A stretch of 64,000 bases of DNA. Source: Streptomyces sp. ALI-76-A (GTDB lineage Bacteria; Actinomycetota; Actinomycetes; Streptomycetales; Streptomycetaceae). Shown in pieces: positions 27,518-34,905 of the stretch. Within the stretch, counting starts at the first letter, position 1. Each line of letters opens with the position of its first letter. The notes under the pieces were generated by a model. That model worked only from the letters and a program-made list of their open reading frames with translations, was not told where the DNA came from and searched no databases. The stretch spans positions 6,572,001 to 6,636,000 of the forward strand of contig NZ_JASVWB010000002.1 in NCBI RefSeq assembly GCF_030287445.1. Reading direction: 5' to 3'. Made by a program: the position numbers and the translations under genes.

Positions 27518-29409
27518 CGGCGGCCCCGGAAGCCTGGGTGATCGGCTCACCCGCCGACGCGGCCCGCGTCCGGACCGTCGTGGCCCGTGTCACGGCGGAC
27601 ACCGACGTCCCCCTGGTCGAGCGCGTGCGCTTCCTGACCGCCCTCAGCGCCCGCCTTCGGCACTGCCTGGACCAGGGCGGCGTGTGGGAACTCCTGCTGA
27701 GCGCCCGGCAGGCAGCCGACGGGCACCGGGCCGGCCCGGGCGGCCAGGTGACGGTCGCCGTCCGCCGGGCCGGGCGCCCGCCGCCCGACGCGGTGTCGTG
27801 GCAGCTCACGCTGGCCTGCCCCGGCCCCGGCCGGCCCGTGGGCGCCCACCTGGCGGACGTGGACCACGGAGCACTCGCCGAAGCGCTGCTGGCCGCCGAC
27901 GAGGACACCGCCTCGATCCTCACCAGGCTGGCGGAGCAGGACGAGTGGACCCGTCTGCACCGTGAGGAGCTGCACCAGACCAACCAGGGTGTGCTGGCGC
28001 TGCACGCCGACCTGGAGGCCGCCGCGCACGTCCAGCGCGAACTCCTCGACGCCGAACGGACCGCCCGTGCCGAGGCGGAGAACGCGCGCCGTCTGCTCAC
28101 CTCGCTGGCGGACGCCGGTGCCGCGGTGACCTCGTCGCTGAACCAGGAGGACATCCTGAGCCGGGTGCCCGGGCTGCTCGTCCCGGAGTACGCCCGGCAC
28201 GTCGACGTCTGGCTCTTCGACGACGAGAAGGTCCCGGGCAGCGGGCACCGGCCGGCCGCCGCGATCGCCGCCGCCCGCAGTGGCCGTCCCCAGCACGCGG
28301 CCGCCCACCCCGGCGGCCTGTCCGGCGTCGACGACCTGCCGCCCTCCGCCCTGGCCCCCGACCGGGCGCTGCTGTGCATCCCCCTCACCGTCCGCACCAC
28401 CCTGGGAGTGCTCACGCTCACGGCTCCCGGCCCCCGGTTCGACCCGGACACCTGCGTCATGCTGGTCGAACTGGCCCGCCGCATCGGCATCGCCCTGGAC
28501 AACGCCCGCCGCTACGAACAGCACCGGGACACCGCCGAGGCCCTCCAGCGCGCCCAGCTCACCGACCTGCCGCCCACCGAGGGCCTGCTGCTGGCCGCCC
28601 GCTACCTGCCCGCGACCCGCGGACTCAACATCGGCGGCGACTGGTACGACGCCTTCCGCCAGCCCGACGGGAGCCTGCTGGCCGTCATAGGGGACGTCAC
28701 CGGACACGGGCTGCCCGCGGCCATCATGATGGGCCAACTGCGCACCGCGCTGCGCGCCTACGCCGTCGAGGGCGACAGCCCCGCCGAGCTCCTCACCCGG
28801 CTGCACCATCTCCTGCGGCACCAGCAGCCGGACCTGTACGCCACCGCCGTGATCGCCCGCTTCCGCCCCGGCGACCCCACCGTCGTCTGGGCCGCCGCCG
28901 GACACCCGCCGCCGGTGCTGCGGACGCCCGGCGGAGCGGTGCGCGTCCTGGACACCAAACCGGGCATCATGCTGGGTGTCCCGCTGCCGTACGTGTACCA
29001 GGACCACCGCGTCGAGCTGCCGGCCGGCTCGACGCTCGCCCTGTACACCGACGGGCTCGTCGAGCGCAGGGCCGAGGGCATCGACGACGGGATCCGGCGG
29101 CTCGCCCGGGCCCTCGCGGCGCTGAGCCCGACGGAGCTGGAGCGGGATCCGGAGGCGGCGGCCGAGTCACTGCTCAAGCCGCTGCTGGACAACTCCGAAC
29201 GCGACGACGACGTCTGCCTGTTGCTCTGCCACACCACGTCGACGCCGTCGGCCCGCCCGGCACGGGGTGACCGGGTCCGGGTGCCGGGCGTCGACACCTC
29301 GCTCGCCGCGGCACGGGCGAATCGATCCGTCGCCCGCGCCGAACAGCACGGCGGGGGTCCCCGTCGCGGCGGCGGGGAGCGAACGAGGGCGGACGGCGCG
29401 GGTCTGTGA
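27514..29409 (+). CDS. rsbU: RsbU-like coiled-coil/GAF/SpoIIE phosphatase
   Basis: 631-aa output phosphatase. The N-terminal ~150 residues are helical and RsbU-like. A coiled coil spans about 150-200 (LHADLEAAAHVQRELLDAER). A GAF domain follows to about 345 (LLTSLADAGAAVTSSLNQED; LCIPLTVRTTLGVLTLTAPG). The SpoIIE domain has LNIGGDWYDAFRQPDGSLLA, VIGDVTGHGLPAAIMMGQLR, LALYTDGLVERRAEGIDDGI and ERDDDVCLLLC, with intact metal-binding Asp residues. A basic, disordered ~55-aa C-terminal tail is unusual. ATG 27514 overlaps the upstream stop. It should dephosphorylate an anti-anti-sigma factor and so free a SigB-like factor. Confidence 0.9.
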   Translation: MTAAPEAWVIGSPADAARVRTVVARVTADTDVPLVERVRFLTALSARLRHCLDQGGVWELLLSARQAADGHRAGPGGQVTVAVRRAGRPPPDAVSWQLTLACPGPGRPVGAHLADVDHGALAEALLAADEDTASILTRLAEQDEWTRLHREELHQTNQGVLALHADLEAAAHVQRELLDAERTARAEAENARRLLTSLADAGAAVTSSLNQEDILSRVPGLLVPEYARHVDVWLFDDEKVPGSGHRPAAAIAAARSGRPQHAAAHPGGLSGVDDLPPSALAPDRALLCIPLTVRTTLGVLTLTAPGPRFDPDTCVMLVELARRIGIALDNARRYEQHRDTAEALQRAQLTDLPPTEGLLLAARYLPATRGLNIGGDWYDAFRQPDGSLLAVIGDVTGHGLPAAIMMGQLRTALRAYAVEGDSPAELLTRLHHLLRHQQPDLYATAVIARFRPGDPTVVWAAAGHPPPVLRTPGGAVRVLDTKPGIMLGVPLPYVYQDHRVELPAGSTLALYTDGLVERRAEGIDDGIRRLARALAALSPTELERDPEAAAESLLKPLLDNSERDDDVCLLLCHTTSTPSARPARGDRVRVPGVDTSLAAARANRSVARAEQHGGGPRRGGGERTRADGAGL

Positions 29410-29725
29410 CGGCCGCCGGACCGGCCGCCGGTGCGGCGGCAGGCGACGTTCGCGCGTCAGGGAGCGGTGTCCGGTGCGTGCTCCCGTCCTGCCGGCCGGG
29501 ATGTCCTCGTACTGGACGTGCGTGGGCCACTGGACGGAGGCGGGTCTGCTGCCGGTGCGGCGAGCGGGGGCACCTCCCACGCTCTGGACGCCCTTGAGGC
29601 GGCGGGGGAGCGTGCCGGGCGTCGCGACGGGGCCGACGTCGCCTGTCGCGAACACCGGCACGGGCACGGGCATATGGGCAGAGACCGTCGCACCGGGCCG
29701 CGGCAGCATGGTGGCCTCCCCCGCG
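29410..29725. other. 316-bp gap between convergent genes
   Basis: Lies between the rsbU-like gene and the convergent MarR gene. GC-rich with several open frames, none protein-like. No clear hairpin terminator was found. Confidence 0.45.
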
Positions 29726-30232
29726 TCACCGGCAGTCGGGGTCCTCGGTCCGGGGCCGGGCGACGTCCCGCGTCGTGAGGAAGGCGGTCAGGCCACGGCT
29801 CAGCTCGGCCCGCTCGCCCGGAGCCATCGCCCCGAGCGCGGCGGCCAGCGCCTGGGCCCGCCGCCCGGCCACGTCGCTGAGCACATGCCGGCCGTGCGAG
29901 GTCAGCCCCAGCCGCAGCTCGCGGCGGTTGTGGGGGCGCGGCACGCGTTCCAGCAGTCCGGCCGCCTCCAGCCGGTCGCACAGCCGGCTGGCGGTGGGCA
30001 GTCCGATGTCCAGCCGTTCCGCCAGCGCCGTGAGATTCAGGTCCGACCTCGCCTCCAGCGCCCGCAACGCTCTCAACTGGTGCGGGGACAGCCGCAGGGC
30101 CGCTTCCTGCGCCGCGACGGTCCACAGGGTCGTCAGGCTCTCCACGGCATCGGCGATCCTTGCCGCTGTCGTGTCAGGGTCGTCGGCTGACTCTTTCGCC
30201 CGGTCGTCACCGGGACCGCCGAGATGAGTCAC
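29726..30232 (-). CDS. MarR family transcriptional regulator
   Basis: 168-aa MarR-type protein. Winged-helix features are LNLTALAERLDIGLPTASRL followed by CDRLEAAGLLERVPRPHNRR and LRLGLTSHGRHVLSDVAGRR. It resembles the MarR protein at 22695-23180 on the other flank of the rsb genes. The start is uncertain: GTG 30232 is given, while an in-frame TTG at 30253 would add seven residues. Neither has a strong ribosome site, so a leaderless mRNA is possible. Confidence 0.85.
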   Translation of the reverse strand: MTHLGGPGDDRAKESADDPDTTAARIADAVESLTTLWTVAAQEAALRLSPHQLRALRALEARSDLNLTALAERLDIGLPTASRLCDRLEAAGLLERVPRPHNRRELRLGLTSHGRHVLSDVAGRRAQALAAALGAMAPGERAELSRGLTAFLTTRDVARPRTEDPDCR

Positions 30233-30369
30233 GAACGCGTCACTTTCAGTCAAAAAGGGGTGCTGCGCATGCCGAGTTCATTCAAACGCGGTACCCGAAG
30301 CGCCGTCGAGCACACCGGTGTCCCGGAACCGCCCCCTGGCTGCCTCGGCTCCCTCCCCGCGGCGCGGCG

Positions 30370-30789
30370 TCAGATCGCCAGGACCGCGCGCACCCGCTTG
30401 CCGCCCCCGCTGACCGGGACCACGTCGAGACGCTGGGCCAGGCACCGGACCATGGCCAGGCCCCGCCCGCTCTCGCCCCCGTCGGTCAACGGCCGCACAC
30501 GCGGCGGTACCGGACTGTCGTCGTAGACCTCGACGGTCACCCGCTCGGCGGACACCTGTAGACGCAGCCGGCAGGCGCTGCGGCCGTGCCGGGTGGCGTT
30601 GGTGACGAGTTCGGACACGATGAGTGCGGCGTCGTCGATCTGCTCCGCGTCCACCCGCGCCATCCGGTGACGGGGCCGGGAGAGGAACGCGGACGTCAGC
30701 TTCCGGGCCCGTCCGGCCGACGCGGCCTCGTCGGGCAGCAGGTACTCCACTCGTACGGAACGCCGATGGGTACGCCGATGCGTACGCAT
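30370..30789 (-). CDS. RsbW-like ATP-binding regulator
   Basis: 139-aa HATPase_c_2 protein of the anti-sigma kinase/RsbW-like type so abundant in Streptomyces. Visible motifs are IDDAALIVSELVTNATRHGR (N-box), VEVYDDSPVPPRVRPL (degenerate G1) and GESGRGLAMVRCLAQRLDVV (G2). The extreme N-terminus is Arg-rich (MRTHRRTHRRS), from a short nucleotide reiteration near 30760-30785. It may bind or phosphorylate a STAS protein or sigma factor of the neighbouring cluster, but the partner is not shown by sequence. Confidence 0.85.
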   Translation of the reverse strand: MRTHRRTHRRSVRVEYLLPDEAASAGRARKLTSAFLSRPRHRMARVDAEQIDDAALIVSELVTNATRHGRSACRLRLQVSAERVTVEVYDDSPVPPRVRPLTDGGESGRGLAMVRCLAQRLDVVPVSGGGKRVRAVLAI

Positions 30790-31013
30790 GGCGGATCACT
30801 TCCCCTCCTGGGACTCCCGGCCTCCCCGCGGTCCGACCGCCTGCCGGGGCCGTGGCACGTCGTGCCCGGCCGGTCCTGCCCACTCCTGATGCCCGGTGCC
30901 GGTGATCGGCAACCCCGAAGGTGAGGGTGTGGTGCACATGGGTCAGCCGGAGCATCGCCGCCGACGGACCGGGTAGCGGAAGGAAACCCCACCGCAGGGA
31001 GGAGGCGCATCTC

Positions 31014-31511
31014 ATGACACCGCCCCAGGACGTCGTCGAGCTGATCCTCGATGATCACCGCACGATGGAAGACCTGCTCCGCCTGATGCGCAGCGTCGAA
31101 GCCGATCGCCGGGCCGCGCTGCACGAGTTCGCCGACCTGATGATCGCGCACGGCGAGGCCGAGGAGAGCACGGTGCATCCCGTGCTCCTGCCCTTCGAGG
31201 GCGCCGAGACCGTCGAACACGTGGAGGAGTCGCACCGGGAGGCCGCCAAGGTCCTCCTCGCCCTCCTCAAGGTGGCCGAGGTCGGCTCCGTCGAATGGGA
31301 CTGGCGGCTCAAGCAGTTGGCCGCGGTCACCGCCAAGCACACCGACGAGGAGGAACGCACCCTCGTCAACCGGGTGTGCGAAAGCCTCAGCAGGCACAGC
31401 CGGGCCGAGCTGGCGGCGGACTTCGTACGGGCACGCGCCGATCTGCTCACAGCGCGCTGCGGCAGCGTCGACAACGTGCACCGCCTGGTGTTCGCCGACG
31501 CGTACGCGTGA
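31014..31511 (+). CDS. hemerythrin HHE domain protein
   Basis: 165-aa four-helix-bundle protein with the hemerythrin-like metal pattern: LILDDHRTMEDLLRLM (first His), IAHGEAEESTVHPVLLP (HxxxE and His), EESHREAAKVLL and KHTDEEERTLVNRVC (HxxxE). Such proteins bind a di-iron centre and sense oxygen, peroxide or nitric oxide. ATG 31014 follows GGAGGAGGCG. It precedes the DUF3662 gene by 160 bp on the same strand and may be co-transcribed with it. Confidence 0.88.
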   Translation: MTPPQDVVELILDDHRTMEDLLRLMRSVEADRRAALHEFADLMIAHGEAEESTVHPVLLPFEGAETVEHVEESHREAAKVLLALLKVAEVGSVEWDWRLKQLAAVTAKHTDEEERTLVNRVCESLSRHSRAELAADFVRARADLLTARCGSVDNVHRLVFADAYA

Positions 31512-31671
31512 GTCCCCCCGCCGCGACGCGTGCCGCGGCGTCACCGGCACGGAGGTGGCGGCGGCCTCCCGTCACCGCCGGGCGTCCGGTGCCCGACGGC
31601 CGCCCCGCTCCGTGGGACGCCGCACCCGAATGGGCGCGTGTGCCGTGTGTTCCGGCGGGCAGCGGCGCCGG

Positions 31672-32052
31672 ATGAGATCCCTCAGCGGCCTTGAACGCGC
31701 CATGGAGCACTGGATCGACGCCGTCTGGAAGGCGCTGGTCCCGCCCGCCGGCCGGCAGACCGAGGTGGTGGGCACACTCCGCCGTGAGTGCGACGACCGC
31801 GCCCTGATCCTGGACCGCCGGCGCACCCTGGTCCCGAACGCCTTCGTCATCGAACTCCCCCCGGCCTCCCACGACCGGCTGACCGAGGACAGCGCGCGGG
31901 TGGCGGGACACCTCGCGGCGGAGGTCCGCCGCCATGCCGCGGAGCAGGGCTACACCTTCGCCGGCCCGGTGACGGTCCGCCTGGCCCAGGCCGACGACGC
32001 GGGCGTCGGCCGCTTCCGCGTGCGCAGCCGCGTGGTGCCCCTGCGGGGGTAG
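31672..32052 (+). CDS. stand-alone FhaA N-terminal (DUF3662) domain protein
   Basis: 126-aa protein matching only the N-terminal DUF3662 domain of the FHA protein FhaA: MRSLSGLERAMEHWIDAVWK, LRRECDDRALILDRRRTLVP followed by NAFVIELPP, and YTFAGPVTVRLAQADDAGVG. The disordered linker and the C-terminal FHA domain of FhaA are absent. The last codons and the stop lie inside the first unit of a 25-bp tandem repeat. ATG 31672 has a poor ribosome site, so an upstream start in the 31555-31671 stretch cannot be excluded. In FhaA this domain is a regulatory module of cell-wall control. Its role alone is unknown. Confidence 0.75.
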   Translation: MRSLSGLERAMEHWIDAVWKALVPPAGRQTEVVGTLRRECDDRALILDRRRTLVPNAFVIELPPASHDRLTEDSARVAGHLAAEVRRHAAEQGYTFAGPVTVRLAQADDAGVGRFRVRSRVVPLRG

Positions 32053-32105
32053 CGGCGTGGTGCCCCTGCGGGAGTGGCGGCGTGGTGCCCCTGCGGGAGT
32101 GGCGG
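32031..32105 (+). repeat. three 25-bp tandem repeats over a gene end
   Basis: Units at 32031-32055, 32056-32080 and 32081-32105 (CGTGGTGCCCCTGCGGGAGT plus GGCGG). The first differs at two positions, and one of these creates the TAG stop of the DUF3662 gene. A partial fourth unit follows. Confidence 0.92.
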
Positions 32106-32544
32106 CGACGGTGCCCCGCGTCCGCGGATCCGGCCCGGCGGCGGCGACGGTGTCACCCACGATCAGCACATCGCCCTTGTGCGGGACACCGATGCCGGGA
32201 TCCACCGGGACCCCGGTGGCGCCGGTCAGCCGGCCGCGGCGACCGGGCGGGCCGGCGCGGCCGGACGAGCAGGGACTGACGAGTGCTGTCGCTGACGTAC
32301 ATGGCCGCGTCCGATCCGGAGCGGGTGGCCGGTGTTGGGCGCAGGTCGCGGCGTTGGCCGCGTTGCGGGAACCGGTGCCGCGGCCCGGCGACGCGCCCGG
32401 ACTCCTCCGCGGCCGGCCTGCCGGGCCGCCGGTTTCCTGGGTGCGCCGCGCCCGGGCAGCCCCTGCACACATCCCGCCCCCGCCCGTGAAAGGGCACCCG
32501 TGCCCCGGCTCCCGGGCGCCCCGCTCCCCGGGAGCCGGAGCGGC
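32106..32544. other. about 440-bp region without a recognised gene
   Basis: Several open frames run through but none is convincing. A minus-strand segment near 32150-32230 reads LTGATGVPVDPGIGVPHKGD, which looks protein-like, but its frame has no start or downstream continuity. It could be a remnant. Confidence 0.4.
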
Positions 32545-33102
32545 TCAGCCCATGCTCTTCGCGCCGTCCAGGGACTCGCGGATGATGTCGGCGTGGCCGG
32601 CGTGCTGAGCGGTCTCGGCGATGACGTGGAGCAGTACCCGGCGGGCCGACCACCGGCTGTCGGCCTCGAACCAGGGAGCCTTCGGCAGCGGCTGGGTGGC
32701 GTCCAGGTCGGGCAGGGCGGCGACCAGTTCGTCGGTCCGGCGGGCGGTCTCGGTGTAGTCGGCCAGCACACCGGCCAGTGTCTCGCCGGGCAGCATCCGG
32801 AACTCGTCGTTCCGTCGGGTCCAGTCGGCCTCGGTCATCTGGGTGAAGTCACCCATCGCCGACGGGCCGTCCACGATGAACTCCATCCAGGCCCGCTCGA
32901 CCGAGGAGACGTGCTTGACGAGACCGCCCAGACACAGCTCGCTGGCGGTGGTCCGCAGCCCGGCCTGCTCGTCGGTGAGGTCACGGGTGGTGAAGCGGAG
33001 GAAGTGCCGGTGCTTGGCCAGCATCGCCAGCAGATCGGCGCGCTCGCCGGTGACGGCCGGGGCGCCGGCCAGGTCCTGGACAGCCTGCTCTTGAGTGGTC
33101 AC
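32545..33102 (-). CDS. DinB family (DUF664) protein
   Basis: 185-aa DinB-like four-helix protein of the DUF664 type. Signatures are LAMLAKHRHFLRFTTRDLTD, LCLGGLVKHVSSVERAWMEF and SARRVLLHVIAETAQHAGHA followed by DIIRES, including the three His of the predicted metal site (H in KHV, and two H in HVIAETAQH). Bacillithiol/mycothiol-dependent S-transferases belong to this superfamily, so a mycothiol-linked detoxification role is possible. GTG 33102 follows AGAAGG. A perfect palindrome at 33160-33176 lies upstream. Confidence 0.88.
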   Translation of the reverse strand: MTTQEQAVQDLAGAPAVTGERADLLAMLAKHRHFLRFTTRDLTDEQAGLRTTASELCLGGLVKHVSSVERAWMEFIVDGPSAMGDFTQMTEADWTRRNDEFRMLPGETLAGVLADYTETARRTDELVAALPDLDATQPLPKAPWFEADSRWSARRVLLHVIAETAQHAGHADIIRESLDGAKSMG

Positions 33103-33159
33103 GGTGTCTGCCTTCTGTCGTTCCGCTCGGTCGGTCGACAGACACACTAGGAGCCATAT

Positions 33160-33176
33160 AGGTCAGATCCTGACCT
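33160..33176. promoter_or_regulatory. perfect 7-bp-arm palindrome upstream of the DinB gene
   Basis: AGGTCAG-ATC-CTGACCT, 58 bp before the DinB-family start and 147 bp before the hen1 leader ORF, flanked by AT-rich sequence. It has the form of an operator for a dimeric regulator. The regulator is unknown. Confidence 0.6.
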
Positions 33177-33322
33177 CAATGCGGGACGCGTCCGCAGCCG
33201 GGAAAATCCCTGCCTGCGGGGGCGGAGGGCGAGGTACGTTGTGCGGGCGCGCTGAAGAACGACGAACGCTCCCGTGGCCGACCGACCGCAGCGCGGCGTC
33301 GGCCGCAAGGAGGGCCCAAGCC

Positions 33323-33430
33323 GTGACCACCCCAGCGCGCTCATCCCTCGCGGGGCCGCACCGTGACGCACGAGGCGACGACAGCCCCCGGCTCAGAAGG
33401 TATTCCGAGGTGTCACCACAGTGTTCCTGA
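33323..33430 (+). CDS. possible 35-aa leader ORF overlapping hen1
   Basis: GTG at 33323 follows AAGGAGG at good spacing and opens a 35-codon frame (VTTPARSSLAGPHRDARGDD and so on) whose TGA lies inside the first codons of hen1, a 10-nt overlap. The ribosome site is stronger than the one before hen1 (GAGG about ten bases upstream). This layout is typical of translational coupling or a regulatory leader. The encoded peptide is basic with no recognisable fold. Confidence 0.45.
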   Translation: MTTPARSSLAGPHRDARGDDSPRLRRYSEVSPQCS

Positions 33431-34905
33431 CGATCAGTACCACCGGCACGCCCGAACGCCCCGCCACCGACCTCGGTTACCTGCTGCACAAGCATCCCGA
33501 GAAGGCGCAGACGTTCTCCACGTCCTACGGCACCGCGCACGTCCTCTACCCCGAGGCGGACGCCGAGCGCTGCACGGCGGCGCTGCTGCTGGAGGTCGAC
33601 GCGGTGGCACTGGTCCGGCGCGGCAAGGGCAAGGGCCGCGGCGGCGCACCGGACGCCGCGCTGGCGCAGTACGTCAACGACCGCCCGTACGCGGCGTCCT
33701 CGCTGCTCGCCGTCGCGCTGAGCGGCGTGTTCTCCAGCGCGATGCGGGGCGTGTGCGGCGCCCGCCCCGAACTCCCGCGGCGGACAAGGCCGTTGCGTAT
33801 CGAGGTGCCCGCGGTGCCGGCGCGCGGCGGCCCGGATCTCGTACGACGGCTCTTCGAGCCGCTCGGCTGGACGGTGACCGCCGAACCGGTGCCCCTGGAC
33901 AGCGAGTTCCCGCAGTGGGGCGACTCCCGGTACGTACGGCTCGTCCTGGAGTCCGCCCGGCTCACCCTCGCCGAAGCCCTGCGCCACCTGTACGTCCTGC
34001 TCCCCGTCCTCGACGACGCCAAGCACTACTGGGTGTCCTCCGACGAGGTCGACAAGCTGCTGCGGGCCGGTGAGGGCTGGCTGCCGGACCACCCCGAGCA
34101 GCACCTGATCACCAACCGCTATCTGTCCCGGCGCTGGTCGCTGACGCGTGAGGCGCGCGAGCGGCTGGAGCTGGTGCGGCTGGCCGAGGCCGACGACACC
34201 GAGGTCGAGGAGATCGACAACGCGGTCGCGGCGGAGACCGAGGCCGAGGAGAAGCCGACCCCGCTCGCCGTCCGGCGCCGGGACGCGATCGTCGCCGCGC
34301 TCAAGGACTCCGGCGCCGCCCGGGTGCTCGACCTCGGCTGCGGGCAGGGCCAGTTGGTGCAGGAACTGCTCAAGGACCCGCGGTTCACCGAGATCGTCGG
34401 CGTCGACGTGTCGGTGCGGGCCCTCACCATCGCCTCCCGGCGGCTGAAGCTGGACCGCATGGGGGAGCGGCAGGCCTCCCGGGTCCAGCTCGTCCAGGGC
34501 TCGCTGGCCTACACCGACAAGCGGCTCAAGGGCTACGACGCCGCCGTGCTCAGCGAGGTGATCGAGCACCTCGACCTGCCCCGGCTGCCCGCCCTCGAAT
34601 ACGCGGTGTTCGGCGCCGCCCGTCCCCGCACGGTCCTCGTCACGACCCCGAACGTCGAGTACAACGTCCGCTGGGAGAGCCTGCCGGCCGGCCATGTCCG
34701 GCACGGCGACCACCGCTTCGAGTGGACGCGTGAGGAGTTCCGCGCCTGGGCCGCCGCGGTGGCCGGGCGGCACGGCTACACCGTGGAGTTCGTCCCCGTG
34801 GGGCCGGACGACCCCGAGGTCGGGCCGCCGACCCAGATGGCCGTCTTCTCCCTGAGCCCGGCCGCACAGCAGACCCCGCACGAGAAGGAGGCGAAGACGG
34901 CATGA
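33421..34905 (+). CDS. hen1: Hen1 RNA 3'-terminal 2'-O-methyltransferase
   Basis: 494-aa bacterial Hen1. It methylates the 2'-OH of the 3' end of a cut RNA before Pnkp seals it, protecting the repaired site from re-cleavage. The N-terminal ~240 residues are the bacterial Hen1 domain that activates the Pnkp ligase (MFLTISTTGTPERPATDLGY; HPEKAQTFSTSYGTAHVLYP). The methyltransferase domain has the SAM motif VLDLGCGQGQLVQELL from residue ~300 and the metal/active-site pieces LSEVIEHLDLPRLPALE and HVRHGDHRFEWTREEF. GTG 33421 starts inside a leader ORF. The stop overlaps the pnkp start in ATGA. Confidence 0.95.
   Translation: MFLTISTTGTPERPATDLGYLLHKHPEKAQTFSTSYGTAHVLYPEADAERCTAALLLEVDAVALVRRGKGKGRGGAPDAALAQYVNDRPYAASSLLAVALSGVFSSAMRGVCGARPELPRRTRPLRIEVPAVPARGGPDLVRRLFEPLGWTVTAEPVPLDSEFPQWGDSRYVRLVLESARLTLAEALRHLYVLLPVLDDAKHYWVSSDEVDKLLRAGEGWLPDHPEQHLITNRYLSRRWSLTREARERLELVRLAEADDTEVEEIDNAVAAETEAEEKPTPLAVRRRDAIVAALKDSGAARVLDLGCGQGQLVQELLKDPRFTEIVGVDVSVRALTIASRRLKLDRMGERQASRVQLVQGSLAYTDKRLKGYDAAVLSEVIEHLDLPRLPALEYAVFGAARPRTVLVTTPNVEYNVRWESLPAGHVRHGDHRFEWTREEFRAWAAAVAGRHGYTVEFVPVGPDDPEVGPPTQMAVFSLSPAAQQTPHEKEAKTA

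Noticed and set aside
32150..32230. Minus-strand segment reading GATGVPVDPGIGVPHKGDVL, protein-like
   Set aside because: No start, no extension into a recognisable domain in either direction, and no family I could name; kept only as a possible remnant.
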